This document shows positions 1-11,808 of a DNA stretch of 64,000 nucleotides, one piece after another (position 1 is the first letter of the stretch; the number at the start of each line of letters is the position of its first letter). Origin of the DNA: Sphingomonas sp. Leaf230. Its GTDB lineage: Bacteria; Pseudomonadota; Alphaproteobacteria; Sphingomonadales; Sphingomonadaceae. A program made the position numbers and the translations under genes. A model generated the notes under the pieces. That model saw only the letters and a program-made list of their open reading frames with translations. It was not told where the DNA came from and did not search any database. The stretch lies in assembly GCF_001421745.1 (NCBI RefSeq), contig NZ_LMKW01000009.1:467132-531131 (forward strand). Reading direction: 5' to 3'.

Positions 1-17
1 AGCGGGAGGGGAGGAGT
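1..17. repeat. Right edge of a G-rich palindromic element
   Basis: The window opens inside a copy of the CTCCCGC-GCGGGAG element: the visible arm matches the right arm of the copy at 1153-1190. Its terminal GGAGGAG ends 7-8 nt before the ATG at 25 and so appears to act as the ribosome binding site of the first metH gene. Confidence 0.6.
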
Positions 18-24
18 TCAGTCG

Positions 25-1083
25 ATGACACCACGTGAACGTTTCAACGCGGAAGCCGCCAAGCGCATCCTGATCACCGACGGCGCGTTCGGTACCGAGA
101 TCCAGAACTGGAAGCTCGACGAGGCAGCCTATGCGGGCAATCTCGGCTTGTCGCACGACCAGAAGGGCAACAACGACATCCTGGCGATCACCAAGCCGGA
201 CGTCCCCGAGACGATCACGCGCGAATATCTGGAGGCGGGTTCGGACATCGTCTCGACCAACACGTTCAGCGCGAACGTCATCTCGCAGGCAGACTATGGC
301 GCCGAGCATCTGGTGCGCGAGATCAACGTCGAGTCCGCGCGGATCGCACGCGCGCTCGCCACCGAATACGAAGCGAAGGACGGCCGTCCGCGCTTCGTCG
401 CCGGCGCGATCGGGCCGACCAACAAGACGCTGTCCTTGTCGCCCGACGTCAACGATCCCGGCTTCCGCGAGATCGACTTCGATTATCTCAAGGGCGTCTA
501 CCGCGAGCAGATCGACGCGCTGCTGGAAGGGGGCGAGGGGGTCGGCGTCGACTTCATCCTGATCGAGACGGTATTCGACACGCTCAACGCCAAGGCGGGC
601 ATCATGGCGGCGATCGAGGCGGGCGATGCTCTCGGCCGCGACGTGCCGATCATGATGTCGATGACGCTGACCGATCTGTCTGGGCGCAACCTCTCGGGGC
701 ATACGGTCGAGGCGTTCTGGCATGCGGTGCGGCATGCCAAGCCGATCACGATCGGGCTCAACTGCTCGTTCGGCGCGGAGCAGCTGCGGCCGCATGTGAA
801 GACCTTGTCGGCGATCGCGGATACGCTGATCATGGTCTATCCGAACGCGGGGCTTCCGAACGAACTCGGCGAATATGACGAGCAGCCGGCGACGACGGCC
901 GGGCTGGTCGGCGAGTGGGCGGTGGCCAAGCAGGTCAACGTGCTCGGCGGGTGTTGCGGGTCGACCCCGGCGCATATCAAGGCGATGGCCGATGGCGTGC
1001 GCGGGCTCGAGCCGCGGGTCGTGGCACGGCCTGAAGTACGGACCAAGCTTGCCGGCCTCGAACCGTTCACGATGGCAGCCTAG
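25..1083 (+). CDS. metH: Methionine synthase, homocysteine S-methyltransferase module (split MetH, N-terminal half)
   Basis: This 352-residue protein is the zinc-dependent homocysteine-binding barrel of cobalamin methionine synthase, which passes the methyl group from methylcobalamin to homocysteine in the cytoplasm. The three zinc cysteines are present: Cys247 in GLNCSFG and Cys310/Cys311 in GGCCGS. The N-terminal DGAFGTEIQ is the usual family start. The protein stops after this domain, and the folate, cobalamin and activation modules are encoded by the next gene, 116 bp downstream on the same strand, so the enzyme is made as two polypeptides. Such splitting is common in sphingomonads and some other alphaproteobacteria. 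The start at 25 has GGAGGAG at a good distance. Confidence 0.95.
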   Translation: MTPRERFNAEAAKRILITDGAFGTEIQNWKLDEAAYAGNLGLSHDQKGNNDILAITKPDVPETITREYLEAGSDIVSTNTFSANVISQADYGAEHLVREINVESARIARALATEYEAKDGRPRFVAGAIGPTNKTLSLSPDVNDPGFREIDFDYLKGVYREQIDALLEGGEGVGVDFILIETVFDTLNAKAGIMAAIEAGDALGRDVPIMMSMTLTDLSGRNLSGHTVEAFWHAVRHAKPITIGLNCSFGAEQLRPHVKTLSAIADTLIMVYPNAGLPNELGEYDEQPATTAGLVGEWAVAKQVNVLGGCCGSTPAHIKAMADGVRGLEPRVVARPEVRTKLAGLEPFTMAA

Positions 1084-1084
1084 T

Positions 1085-1190
1085 TCCCCTCCCGCCTGCG
1101 GGAGGGGTTAGGGGAGGGACTGGCCCAACCCGACCACCTCGCTTGCGGTACTTCCCTCCCCCGACCCCTCCCGCAAGCGGGAGGGGAGGA
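1085..1190. repeat. Paired inverted palindromic element between the two metH genes
   Basis: Two hairpins, TCCCCTCCCGC-TGCGGGAGGGG near 1086-1108 and CCCCTCCCGCAAGCGGGAGGGG near 1165-1186, are inverted copies of one another, so the whole block is also a large palindrome. The right edge, GGGGAGGAAAG, ends just before the start codon at 1200 and serves as its ribosome binding site. Confidence 0.85.
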
Positions 1191-1199
1191 AAGAAGATC

Positions 1200-3893
<2,694 letters not shown>

Positions 3894-3908
3894 GCTGGCG
3901 CGCCCGTC

Positions 3909-4003
3909 ACCCCGTCCGTCATCCTGACGAACGTCAGGACCCAGGGTTACGACAGGCAGCCTTCGTGGCTCTGGATCCTGACTTTCGTCAGGATGACGGG
4001 GAG
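3909..4003. repeat. Inverted repeat, GTCATCCTGACGAA family
   Basis: CCGTCATCCTGACGAACGTC near 3914-3935 is matched by the inverted GACTTTCGTCAGGATGACGG near 3979-3999. It lies between the convergent metH and aldehyde dehydrogenase genes and could form a large stem, possibly helping end both transcripts. There is no T-run, so a terminator role is inference. Confidence 0.75.
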
Positions 4004-4052
4004 GGGCTCGTGCCTGACGAGCCCCCAGGAGCTGGCATTCCCCTCCTGATCC

Positions 4053-5513
4053 TTAAGCCCCAGCTTCGGCCGGCTTTCCTTGGCGGGTGTCACCCGGCAG
4101 GCCGGTGATCGTCTTCACCTCCATGAAGTCGGTCAGCCCATAGCGCCCGTTCTCACGACCATTCCCCGAATGCTTGTACCCCCCGAACGGCGCGCCGATG
4201 TCCGGGCTCCACGAGTTGATCGTCACCAGCCCCGCGCGCAACTTCGGTGCGACCTTCGCCGCCGCCGCCGGATCGCCCGAGATCGTCGCCGACAGCCCGT
4301 ATTCGGTCGCGTTGGCGATGCGGATGCCCTCGTCCTGATCGGTGTACGACGTGATCGTCGCGACCGGGCCGAACGTTTCCTCCTGCGCAATCCGCATGTC
4401 CGGCCGCACGTCGGTGAACAACGTCGGCTGGATATAATACCCCGCATTGCGCCCGTTCGGCCGCCCCACGCCGCCGGTCACCAGCGTCGCGCCTTCGTCG
4501 ATCGCCGACTGGATCAGCCCCTGGATCTTGTCGAACTGCGCCTTGTTGACGACCGGGCCGATGTGCTGGCCCATCTCGGCGGGATCGCCGACCTTGGTCT
4601 GCTCCATCATCGACTTCACGATCGCCGTCGCCTCAGCGACCTGGCTCGCATGCACAAGCAGTCGCGTCGGCGCGATGCAGCTCTGGCCCGAGTTGGCAAG
4701 CACGCCCGCGACCGTCGGCGGCAACACCGCGGCGAGATCGGAGCCTTCGAGCACGAGGTTGGCCGCCTTGCCGCCAAGCTCCTGATGTACGCGCTTCACT
4801 GTAGGGGCCGCCGCCAACGCGACCGCGATCCCGGCGCGCGTCGAGCCGGTGAAACTCACCATATCGACATCGCGGTGCGCGCACAGCGCCGCACCGACGC
4901 CCGGACCGTCACCGTTGACGAGGTTGAACACACCCGGCGGAACACCCGCCGCGTCCATGATCTCCGCCAGGATCACCGCACAGGACGGCGCTTCCTCGGA
5001 CGGCTTCAGGATCATCGTGTCGCCTGCCGCCAGCGCAGGCGCGACCTTCGCGCAAATCTGGTTAAGCGGCCAGTTCCACGGGGTGATCATCGCCACGACG
5101 CCAAGCGGCTCGTGCACGACGGTCGCCTTGCCGATCGTTTCGGAGAATTCGAACGCCGCCAGCGCCTTCGCGGTCGCCGAGAAATGCGCGAGCCCGGTCG
5201 GCGCCTGCGCCATCGAGGCGAGCGCCATCGGTGCGCCCATCTCCTGCGACATCGCCTTTGCCAGATCGGGCATCCGCGCCTTGTACTCGATCATGATCCG
5301 GCCGAGCACGTCGAGGCGTTCCTGCACGCTGGTCTGGCTCCAGCTCTCGAACGCCGAGCGCGCCGCTGCCACGGCCTTGTCGACGTCGGCGGCGGTGCCC
5401 AGCGTGATCTCGGTGCAGGGCTGCTCGGTCGACGGGTCGATCACCTGATAGACGGTGCCGCCCTCGCTCTCGACCCAAGCGCCGTCAATGTACTGGTTCA
5501 GATAGCTTTTCAT
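4053..5513 (-). CDS. NAD(P)-dependent aldehyde dehydrogenase
   Basis: This 486-residue protein has the length and motifs of the aldehyde dehydrogenase superfamily: PWNWPLNQ, cofactor loop FTGSTRAG, the general-base Glu in QELGGKAANLV, the nucleophilic Cys in NSGQSCIAPTR, and EETFGPV near the C-terminus. It oxidises an aldehyde to an acid; the substrate cannot be told from the sequence. I chose the ATG at 5513 because GGAGAGG precedes it and the family starts there; an in-frame extension to 5582 adds 23 unlikely residues. It is transcribed divergently from the quinone oxidoreductase at 5620, with 106 bp shared between them. Confidence 0.93.
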   Translation of the reverse strand: MKSYLNQYIDGAWVESEGGTVYQVIDPSTEQPCTEITLGTAADVDKAVAAARSAFESWSQTSVQERLDVLGRIMIEYKARMPDLAKAMSQEMGAPMALASMAQAPTGLAHFSATAKALAAFEFSETIGKATVVHEPLGVVAMITPWNWPLNQICAKVAPALAAGDTMILKPSEEAPSCAVILAEIMDAAGVPPGVFNLVNGDGPGVGAALCAHRDVDMVSFTGSTRAGIAVALAAAPTVKRVHQELGGKAANLVLEGSDLAAVLPPTVAGVLANSGQSCIAPTRLLVHASQVAEATAIVKSMMEQTKVGDPAEMGQHIGPVVNKAQFDKIQGLIQSAIDEGATLVTGGVGRPNGRNAGYYIQPTLFTDVRPDMRIAQEETFGPVATITSYTDQDEGIRIANATEYGLSATISGDPAAAAKVAPKLRAGLVTINSWSPDIGAPFGGYKHSGNGRENGRYGLTDFMEVKTITGLPGDTRQGKPAEAGA

Positions 5514-5619
5514 CGTGCCTCTCCGCATCTTGTCTTGCGCAGGAATGGGCTCGCCGGAGATCGGTTGCAACCCGAAACGCATGCCGTAGGTTGACGAGGA
5601 AACGTATCAGGAGTCCGGC

Positions 5620-6594
5620 ATGGCGAGAGTGGCATTCATCGAGCAGACCGGCGGTCCCGAGGTCATACAGTGGCGCGACGTCGAGTTGCCCCCGCCGGGC
5701 AAGGGCGAGGTGTGGATGCGCAACACCGCGGTCGGGTTGAACTACATCGACACCTACCACCGCAGCGGCGTGTACCCGATCGATCTGCCATCGGGTCTCG
5801 GCAGCGAGGCGGCGGGCGTGGTGATGGCGGTCGGCGAAGGCGTGACCGAGTTCGCGCCCGGCGACCGCGTCGGCACCTTCGGCCCGTCGCGCGGCTCCTA
5901 TGCGACCGAGCGCAACGTGCCCGCGAACCAGCTGTTCAAGCTGCCCGACACGCTCGACGACCAGACCGCCGCGGCGATCCTGCTCAAGGGCTGCACTGCC
6001 GAGTTCCTGGTCGAGCGCTGCGCCAAGGTGCAGGCGGGCCAGACCGTTCTCGTCCACGCGGCGGCGGGCGGAGTCGGCCACATCCTCGTCGGTTGGCTGA
6101 AGGCGATCGGCGCGACCGTCATCGCCAGCGTCGGCAGCGAGGACAAGGCGGCGCGGACGCGGAAAGCCGGTGCCAATCACGTCATCCTCCACAAGTCCGA
6201 GGACATCGCAGCGCGCGTTCGCGAGATCACCGATGGCAAGGGCGTGCCGGTTGTCCTCGACGGTGTTGGTCGTGCGACGTGGGACGCGTCTCTCGACAGC
6301 GCGGCCAGGCGCGGGCTGATCGTGAGCTACGGCAATGCAGGCGGGGTGGTCGACGGCGTCAACATCGGCGTCCTTGCGCGGAAGGGTTCGCTGTTCGTAA
6401 CGCGGCCCACGCTGTTCGATTATTACGTCACGTCGGAGGAAAGGCAGGCCGGCATCGCCCGCCTGTTCGCCATGCTCGACAGCGGCGCCGTCACACCAGA
6501 GATCGGCCGGACCTTTCCGCTCGAAGAGGCTGCCGCTGCCCATCGCGCAATCGAGGCGGGTGAGACTTCAGGGAGCACGATCCTGCTGCCGTAA
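5620..6594 (+). CDS. NADPH:quinone oxidoreductase, zinc-free MDR family
   Basis: This 324-residue protein belongs to the medium-chain dehydrogenase/reductase superfamily, quinone oxidoreductase branch. It has an N-terminal GroES-like domain (VGLNYIDTYHRSG, GSEAAGVV) and a Rossmann domain with the NADPH loop AAAGGVG followed by LVGWLKAIGA. Structural-zinc cysteines are absent, as expected for this branch. It probably reduces quinones or related alpha,beta-unsaturated carbonyls with NADPH in the cytoplasm. CAGGAG lies about 8 nt before the ATG. The divergent aldehyde dehydrogenase suggests, but does not prove, a shared role in handling reactive carbonyls. Confidence 0.93.
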   Translation: MARVAFIEQTGGPEVIQWRDVELPPPGKGEVWMRNTAVGLNYIDTYHRSGVYPIDLPSGLGSEAAGVVMAVGEGVTEFAPGDRVGTFGPSRGSYATERNVPANQLFKLPDTLDDQTAAAILLKGCTAEFLVERCAKVQAGQTVLVHAAAGGVGHILVGWLKAIGATVIASVGSEDKAARTRKAGANHVILHKSEDIAARVREITDGKGVPVVLDGVGRATWDASLDSAARRGLIVSYGNAGGVVDGVNIGVLARKGSLFVTRPTLFDYYVTSEERQAGIARLFAMLDSGAVTPEIGRTFPLEEAAAAHRAIEAGETSGSTILLP

Positions 6595-6617
6595 CGGGTG
6601 CGCGGATTTAAGAAGGT

Positions 6618-6826
6618 GTGTTCACGCGAAGGCGCGAAGGCGTGGAGAAGATTTGTTCGCGCGGAGACGCGGAGACGCGGAGGTGTTGCGGGCGGTACGG
6701 GCGTGTCGTTCATCATCTTGCGGCGATGATAGGGGACCGTTGGTCCGGGAGAACTCTCCGCGTCTCCGCGTCTCCGCGTGAACCCATTCTTCTCATCTCT
6801 TCGCGCCTTCGCGCCTTCGCGTGAAC
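6618..6826. repeat. Nested inverted repeat built from CGCGAAGG and CGCGGAGA tandem units
   Basis: The left arm (6618-6683) runs TTCACGCGAAGGCGCGAAGG, then TTCGCGCGGAGACGCGGAGA. The right arm (6753-6826) is its inverted copy, with the same two 8-nt repeat modules in reverse order. About 69 nt of unrelated sequence lies in the centre. This fills most of the 349-bp gap between the quinone oxidoreductase and the response regulator; nothing coding is apparent in it. Confidence 0.85.
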
Positions 6827-6943
6827 CAATACGACGCTTCCGCTAAGCGACGGACGGCGTTTGTAACCTCCGGCTGAGCCCGCATGACGCTTGTACGCGC
6901 GACGATCCACGATAGGACAGGTGCTTGCCTGAGTGAGACCGTG

Positions 6944-7624
6944 ATGAGCCTGAACATTCTGCTGGTCGAGGACGATGCGGTGTTCGCGCAGGCGATGGCC
7001 GAGGAACTGCGCGGGTTCGAGCACGATGTGACGGTGGCGCCGGATGGCCGCGACGCGCTCGCCGCGATCGACAGCCAGGCGTTCGACGCGGTGATCCTCG
7101 ACCGGATGCTCCCGAAGATCGACGGCATCTCCGTGCTGGAGCGGCTGCGGAGTGCGAACATCACGATGCCGGTCATCATGCTCAGCGCGCTCGGCCGCTC
7201 GGTCGAGAAGGTCGAGGGGCTTGAGGCCGGCGCGGACGACTATGTGGTCAAGCCGATCGCCGCGGTCGAACTGAACGCCCGCCTGCTCGCGCTGATGCGC
7301 GGGCGCGGCTGGACCGGTAGCGCGGGCGATACGATCCACGCCGGCGATATCGTCGTCAGCCCGACCAAGTTCCGCGCGTGGCGTGACGGCATCGCGCTCG
7401 ATCTCGGCAAGCTGGAGTTCAAATTGCTCGCCGAGTTCGTCGCCAATGCAGACGCGGTGCTGACCCGGGCGATGCTGGTCGAGCGGGTCTGGGGGTACGA
7501 CTTCGCCCCGACCACCAACATCGTCGATGTCTATGTCCGCCACCTGCGCGTCAAATTGACCGCGGCGGGCGGCGACGATCCCATTCGCACGGTGCGCGGC
7601 GTCGGATACATGCTGCGCGGATGA
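6944..7624 (+). CDS. OmpR-family DNA-binding response regulator
   Basis: This 226-residue regulator has a receiver domain (1-~115; acidic pocket VEDD, phosphoacceptor Asp53 in ILDRMLP, Lys in YVVKPI) and a C-terminal winged helix (~130-226) ending in the typical TVRGVGYML. It should bind DNA when phosphorylated by the kinase encoded next; its stop overlaps that start as ATGA. An in-frame start at 6884 exists, but the family begins at NILLVEDD, so I use the ATG at 6944; its ribosome binding site (GAGTGAGACC) is weak. Its target genes are not evident; the TonB receptor downstream is on the opposite strand. Confidence 0.94.
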   Translation: MSLNILLVEDDAVFAQAMAEELRGFEHDVTVAPDGRDALAAIDSQAFDAVILDRMLPKIDGISVLERLRSANITMPVIMLSALGRSVEKVEGLEAGADDYVVKPIAAVELNARLLALMRGRGWTGSAGDTIHAGDIVVSPTKFRAWRDGIALDLGKLEFKLLAEFVANADAVLTRAMLVERVWGYDFAPTTNIVDVYVRHLRVKLTAAGGDDPIRTVRGVGYMLRG

Positions 7625-8961
7625 CCCGCCTGCGATCGCTGCGCGCATTGACGCTGGCGTTCCTGATCGCGTTCCTCGTCGCGACGCTCGGCACCGGGTT
7701 CGCGATCTACACCGCGACGCAGCGCACGATCGAGCGCCTGGTCGATCGCCGTATCCTGGTCGTGAGCGATGCCGCCGCCGGCATCTCCGGCGACCGCAGC
7801 CCCGAAGAGCTCGTCCGGCGGATCAACGCCGCGACCCGCGAACGTGATACCGGCGATATCGGCTTCCTGCTGCTCGACGCGACCGGTCGCAGGCTCGGCG
7901 GCAACATCGCCTTGCCGCGCCGCCTGCCGATGGGGTTCTCGACGGTCGCGTTGAAGGACCAGATCGCCGGGCTGTCCGCCGGGCGTGCGCTGGTCCGCGA
8001 CGTCGGGCACGGCATGACGCTGGTGACGATCGCCGAGACCGAACCGTTCGACGACTATAATGCGGCACGTGTCCGGATCTACCTCGTCGGCTTCGGATCG
8101 ATCCTGCTGGTCGTCATCGGTGGCCTGCTGTTCTTCGTCATCACGATCGGACGGCGGATCGGCGAGACCCGGCGGACGGTCGACGCGATCATCGATGGTG
8201 ACATGTCGCGGCGCGTACCGGTCGATCGATCGGGCGGCGAGTTCGCGCATCAGGCGATGGCCTTCAACCGCATGCTCGACCGTATTTCGGAGCTGATGGC
8301 CGGTATCAGCAACGTCTCCAACGATATCGCCCACGATCTTCGCACGCCCTTGGCACGTTTGCGCAGCCAGTTGGCGCTGGCGTTGCGTCGGGCCCAGACG
8401 GACGGCCAGCGCGACGATCTCGAAACCGCGATCGCGATGAGCGACGAACTGCTCGAGATGTTCGCGGCGATGCTGCGGATCGCCGAGATCGAAGGCGGCA
8501 ATCGGCGTGCGGCGTTCGCGACGCTCGATCTGGCGGCGCTGGCCGAAGAGATCGCGACGATGATGCAGCCGGTAGTCGCTGATGGCGACCGGACGCTGAC
8601 GCTGGAACCATCGCCCGTGGCCGAGATCGTCGGCGATCGCCAACTGCTCGGCCAGATGCTCGTGAACCTCATCGAGAACGCGCTTCGCCACACCCCACCC
8701 GGCACCCGCATCGAGATTGGCGTCACGACCACCGGCAAGACTGCCACGCTCACGGTGACCGATACCGGCCCCGGCATTCCGGCGGATCAGCGCAAGCTGG
8801 CGTTGCGGCGGTTCGGGCGGCTCGACGCCAGCCGCCACGACGAAGGGCACGGCCTTGGCCTACCCTTGATTCAGGCGATAGTCCGGCTTCACCGCGGCAC
8901 CATCCTGCTCGAAGACGCGGTCCCCGGACTGCGCGTCGTCATCGCCCTACCCAAGGGCTGA
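7621..8961 (+). CDS. Sensor histidine kinase, partner of the preceding regulator
   Basis: This 446-residue inner-membrane kinase has two transmembrane helices (about 12-31 and 155-175) flanking a periplasmic sensor of about 120 residues, then HAMP (~176-230), a dimerisation/phosphoacceptor domain with His238 in NDIAHDLRTPLARL, and a C-terminal ATPase domain (N box NLIENALRHT, G1 DTGPGIP, G2 GHGLGLPL). All catalytic motifs look intact. It is translationally coupled to the regulator through ATGA. The signal is not deducible. A terminator hairpin follows directly. Confidence 0.94.
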   Translation: MTRLRSLRALTLAFLIAFLVATLGTGFAIYTATQRTIERLVDRRILVVSDAAAGISGDRSPEELVRRINAATRERDTGDIGFLLLDATGRRLGGNIALPRRLPMGFSTVALKDQIAGLSAGRALVRDVGHGMTLVTIAETEPFDDYNAARVRIYLVGFGSILLVVIGGLLFFVITIGRRIGETRRTVDAIIDGDMSRRVPVDRSGGEFAHQAMAFNRMLDRISELMAGISNVSNDIAHDLRTPLARLRSQLALALRRAQTDGQRDDLETAIAMSDELLEMFAAMLRIAEIEGGNRRAAFATLDLAALAEEIATMMQPVVADGDRTLTLEPSPVAEIVGDRQLLGQMLVNLIENALRHTPPGTRIEIGVTTTGKTATLTVTDTGPGIPADQRKLALRRFGRLDASRHDEGHGLGLPLIQAIVRLHRGTILLEDAVPGLRVVIALPKG

Positions 8962-8968
8962 AACGACG

Positions 8969-9001
8969 AAACCCGGACAGGCTGAGCGCCTGCCCGGGTT
9001 T
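8969..9001. terminator. Bidirectional terminator hairpin
   Basis: AAACCCGGACAGGC pairs with GCCTGCCCGGGTTT around a TGAGC loop with a single A-C mismatch. It is flanked by T-rich sequence on both strands and lies exactly between the convergent kinase and TonB receptor genes. Confidence 0.8.
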
Positions 9002-9024
9002 CCATTTCTACGCGGCAAGCCCGA

Positions 9025-11544
9025 TCAGAACTTGACCGAAGCCTCCATGCCGTAGGTGCGCGGCGCGTTGAAATTGCCGTAGTCGCCGAGGACGTTGTTG
9101 ACGCTGCCCGATGTGAGGTTGGTCGTCGGAGCGCCCGGCAGGCTGTTCGACGGGTCGCGGCGGAACACGTACTGCTTGTCGAACAGGTTGCGGACCCAGG
9201 CGGAGATCGTCACCGCGTTGCTGCCGCCGACGTGGATGTTCGCCAATGCGAGGCGGGCGTTGGCGATGAACGCCGGATCGTTCTTGGTCGCGAACTGATC
9301 GAAGGTCTGCGTCGCCTGCGAGTAGTTGCCGTCGAGGTGGAACTTAAGGTCCATATCGCCGACCGGCATCGTGTAGTCGACCGATCCGTTGGCGGCATTG
9401 CGCGGCGTGAACACGATGTAGAAGTTCTGATACACGCCGGTCGACGTGATCAGCACGGGCGGGATCTTCGTGTAGGTATAGGCATAGCCCGCGGTCAGCG
9501 TCAGGCCGTCGACCGGCTGCACGGTCAGGTCGGCCTCGATACCGCGGATCTTGGTGATGCCGGGCGCATTGATTGTCACGAGGTTGTTGAAGCTGCCCGA
9601 CGCGGTCGTCTGGATCGAGCTGATGTCGACTTGGCTGTTCTTGCGGTCCATGATGTAGCCGGCAAGGTTCAGGCGCGCACGGTGGTTCCAGAAATCGGTC
9701 TTGGCGCCGATCTCGTACGACTTCACGTCCTCGGGGTTGAACGTCTGGTAGTTGGACGTCCGCGAGCTGGCACCGCCGGCACGGTAGCCGGTCGCGTATT
9801 TTGCATAGACGTGGACCGTGTCACTGGCGTCATAGGCGAGCGTCGCCATCGGATTGAACCGGTTCCAAGTGGCGTCGAGCGGCGCATAGCCGGCCGCCGT
9901 CAACTGGGCCTGGGTCGCCGTGTCGTAGTTCAGGTTACGCGAGAAATGCAGCACGCCCTGCTTCTCATCGCGCGTGTAGCGGCCACCGGCGGTCAGGTGA
10001 ACGCGGTCGGTCGCGTTCCAGGTGACCTGGCCATAGCCCGCATAGCTCTTCGAATGCACTTCCGAAGCACGATCGATCGAGCGGCATCCCACGAGAGAGC
10101 CGAACCCGCCCGACCCGGTGCAGGGATCGAGCACCGAGATCGTCGTCAGCGCCGAATTGAACGCCAGCGAGTTCGGCGTCGCCGCGTCGTCGCTAATGTG
10201 CTCGTTGAAGTAATACAGCCCGGCAACGTAGTCGAACTGGCCGACCGTGCCGACTGCCTGGAATTCCTGGCTGAACTGGTTCTGATGCAGGTCGGCAAGG
10301 CTGTAGCGGCTGAAGTTGCACGCACTCCCAACGCAGCCAGCGGCAACGACGGGGACGCGGTGATAGCCGCCGCTATTGTCGTACTGCGTCGCGTTCACGC
10401 CGCGCCACGCGGTGATCGAGCGGAGTTCGATCTCAGGCGCGACGTCCCAGCGAATGTTCGAGGTGAAGCCGTGCGTCTTGTCGATGCTCGGCTGCTGCGG
10501 CACGCCGATGTCGGCGACCTTCATCCGGCTGTCGCCGTTGACGACGACCTGGCTCGGCAGCGGCTTCACGCTGCCGGTCAGCGTCGTGTAGTTGGTGCCG
10601 GGCAGCGCGCAAGCAGGGGACGCGGATTGCGCACCGGCCTTGCACCCGTTCGGGTTCACGTTGAGCAGCTGGCTGTAGAACGGGCTGTTCGAGTCGTAGC
10701 CGTTATCGTAGCTGAAATCGGCAGTCATGCCCGAGATCGGGCGGACACGTGCAGTCGCCTTGAAGCCGCGGCGATGGTAATAATTGAAGCCGGTCTGGTC
10801 CGCGAGCGGGTTCTTGGTGGTCGCGTCCTGGTGCTGGATGACGCCGTCGAGCTTCAACGACACGCCGTACGTTTCGGGCAGGTCGACATGCAGCGTACCG
10901 TTATAGCTGCCGTAGTTGGCGATCCCGCCGGTCGCGCTGCCGCCCCATTTACCGCTCGGGCCCTTGGTGACGATGCTGAGCGCGCCGCCTTCGGTGTTGC
11001 GACCGAACAGCGTGCCCTGCGGGCCCTTGAGCACTTCGATCCGGTCGACGTCGAACAGAGCCGCGTTCAGGCCGTGCTGGCGACCGAGATAGACACCGTC
11101 GATGTAGACGCCGACGCCCTGCTCGCGTGCGGGCTGGTTGGCGTCGAGCGGAACGATGCCGCGGATACCGATCGTCAGCGCGGACTGGCGCGCCTCGAAC
11201 GTCGCGACGCGCAACGACGGCACTGCGCCATCGGCGAGATCGTACAGGCTCTGGACGTGGCGGTCGGTCAGCGCCTGGCTGCTCAGGACGTTGATCGCGA
11301 TCGGCGTCTTCTGGAGGTTCGTCTCGCGCTTGGTCGCGGTGACGACGATCTCGCCGAGACCGGTCTGGTCGGCGGGTTCCGCAGTGGCGGGGGCCGGATC
11401 AATCACGGGGTCTGCGGCAGCGGCAGCGGGCGCCGTATCCTTGGCGGCGGTCGGCGCGGGGGCCGCGAGCACTGGCGACGCGATCGCGACCGTCAGGGCG
11501 GCGCCGGCCAGCAGCCGCAAGCGCAGGCTTGCTGAATTCAACAT
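9025..11544 (-). CDS. TonB-dependent outer-membrane receptor
   Basis: This 839-residue precursor has an N-terminal signal peptide (LRLLAGAALTVAIASPVLA), a Pro/Ala-rich linker, a TonB-box-like region and plug domain (EIVVTATKRE, IEVLKGPQGTLFGRNTEGGAL) and a C-terminal 22-strand barrel ending in aromatic Phe (ASVKF), as needed for outer-membrane insertion. It actively imports an unknown large nutrient or siderophore. The ATG at 11544 is preferred over 11607 because the signal peptide begins there and GGGAAA precedes it. It is divergent from the second receptor; the PHO box between them is nearer to the other gene, so phosphate control of this one is only possible. Confidence 0.93.
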   Translation of the reverse strand: MLNSASLRLRLLAGAALTVAIASPVLAAPAPTAAKDTAPAAAAADPVIDPAPATAEPADQTGLGEIVVTATKRETNLQKTPIAINVLSSQALTDRHVQSLYDLADGAVPSLRVATFEARQSALTIGIRGIVPLDANQPAREQGVGVYIDGVYLGRQHGLNAALFDVDRIEVLKGPQGTLFGRNTEGGALSIVTKGPSGKWGGSATGGIANYGSYNGTLHVDLPETYGVSLKLDGVIQHQDATTKNPLADQTGFNYYHRRGFKATARVRPISGMTADFSYDNGYDSNSPFYSQLLNVNPNGCKAGAQSASPACALPGTNYTTLTGSVKPLPSQVVVNGDSRMKVADIGVPQQPSIDKTHGFTSNIRWDVAPEIELRSITAWRGVNATQYDNSGGYHRVPVVAAGCVGSACNFSRYSLADLHQNQFSQEFQAVGTVGQFDYVAGLYYFNEHISDDAATPNSLAFNSALTTISVLDPCTGSGGFGSLVGCRSIDRASEVHSKSYAGYGQVTWNATDRVHLTAGGRYTRDEKQGVLHFSRNLNYDTATQAQLTAAGYAPLDATWNRFNPMATLAYDASDTVHVYAKYATGYRAGGASSRTSNYQTFNPEDVKSYEIGAKTDFWNHRARLNLAGYIMDRKNSQVDISSIQTTASGSFNNLVTINAPGITKIRGIEADLTVQPVDGLTLTAGYAYTYTKIPPVLITSTGVYQNFYIVFTPRNAANGSVDYTMPVGDMDLKFHLDGNYSQATQTFDQFATKNDPAFIANARLALANIHVGGSNAVTISAWVRNLFDKQYVFRRDPSNSLPGAPTTNLTSGSVNNVLGDYGNFNAPRTYGMEASVKF

Positions 11545-11706
11545 CGAGAGTTTCCCTTTTTCGGCAGTCTTTGCCTTGAAGGGCGCGATAGGCGGCGGTC
11601 GTGGCACGTCCGTTACGAATATAAGAATCGCGTGTCCGGCGATTTTAACGTTGGTTTAATGTGGGATTTCCCTCGCGCGTACGTGAGGCAATCCCGGATG
11701 ACGCAT

Positions 11707-11724
11707 CTGTCATGTGATTGTCAT
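11707..11724 (+). promoter_or_regulatory. PHO box (PhoB site) before the receptor-phytase operon
   Basis: CTGTCATGTGATTGTCAT consists of two 7-bp direct repeats, CTGTCAT and TTGTCAT, separated by 4 bp: the geometry and near-consensus sequence of a PhoB half-site pair. A possible -10 hexamer TAACGT starts 7-8 bp downstream, and the start codon is at 11809. The phytase downstream fits phosphate-starvation control. Confidence 0.75.
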
Positions 11725-11808
11725 GCAAAAGTAACGTCGGTGCCATGCACGGCCGCTACCGCGCCTCCCAAGCCGGCTGAAGAAGTCGGGACCACCCGGG
11801 GGAATACC

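Noticed and set aside
6618..6826. CRISPR-like array
   Set aside because: Repeats are 8-nt tandem units without unique spacers and are arranged in inverted arms.
9232..11535. 767-codon open frame on the plus strand opposite the first TonB receptor
   Set aside because: High GC makes long antisense frames common; its translation is an Arg/Val/Asp/Ala-rich shadow with no domain, while the minus strand encodes a clear receptor.
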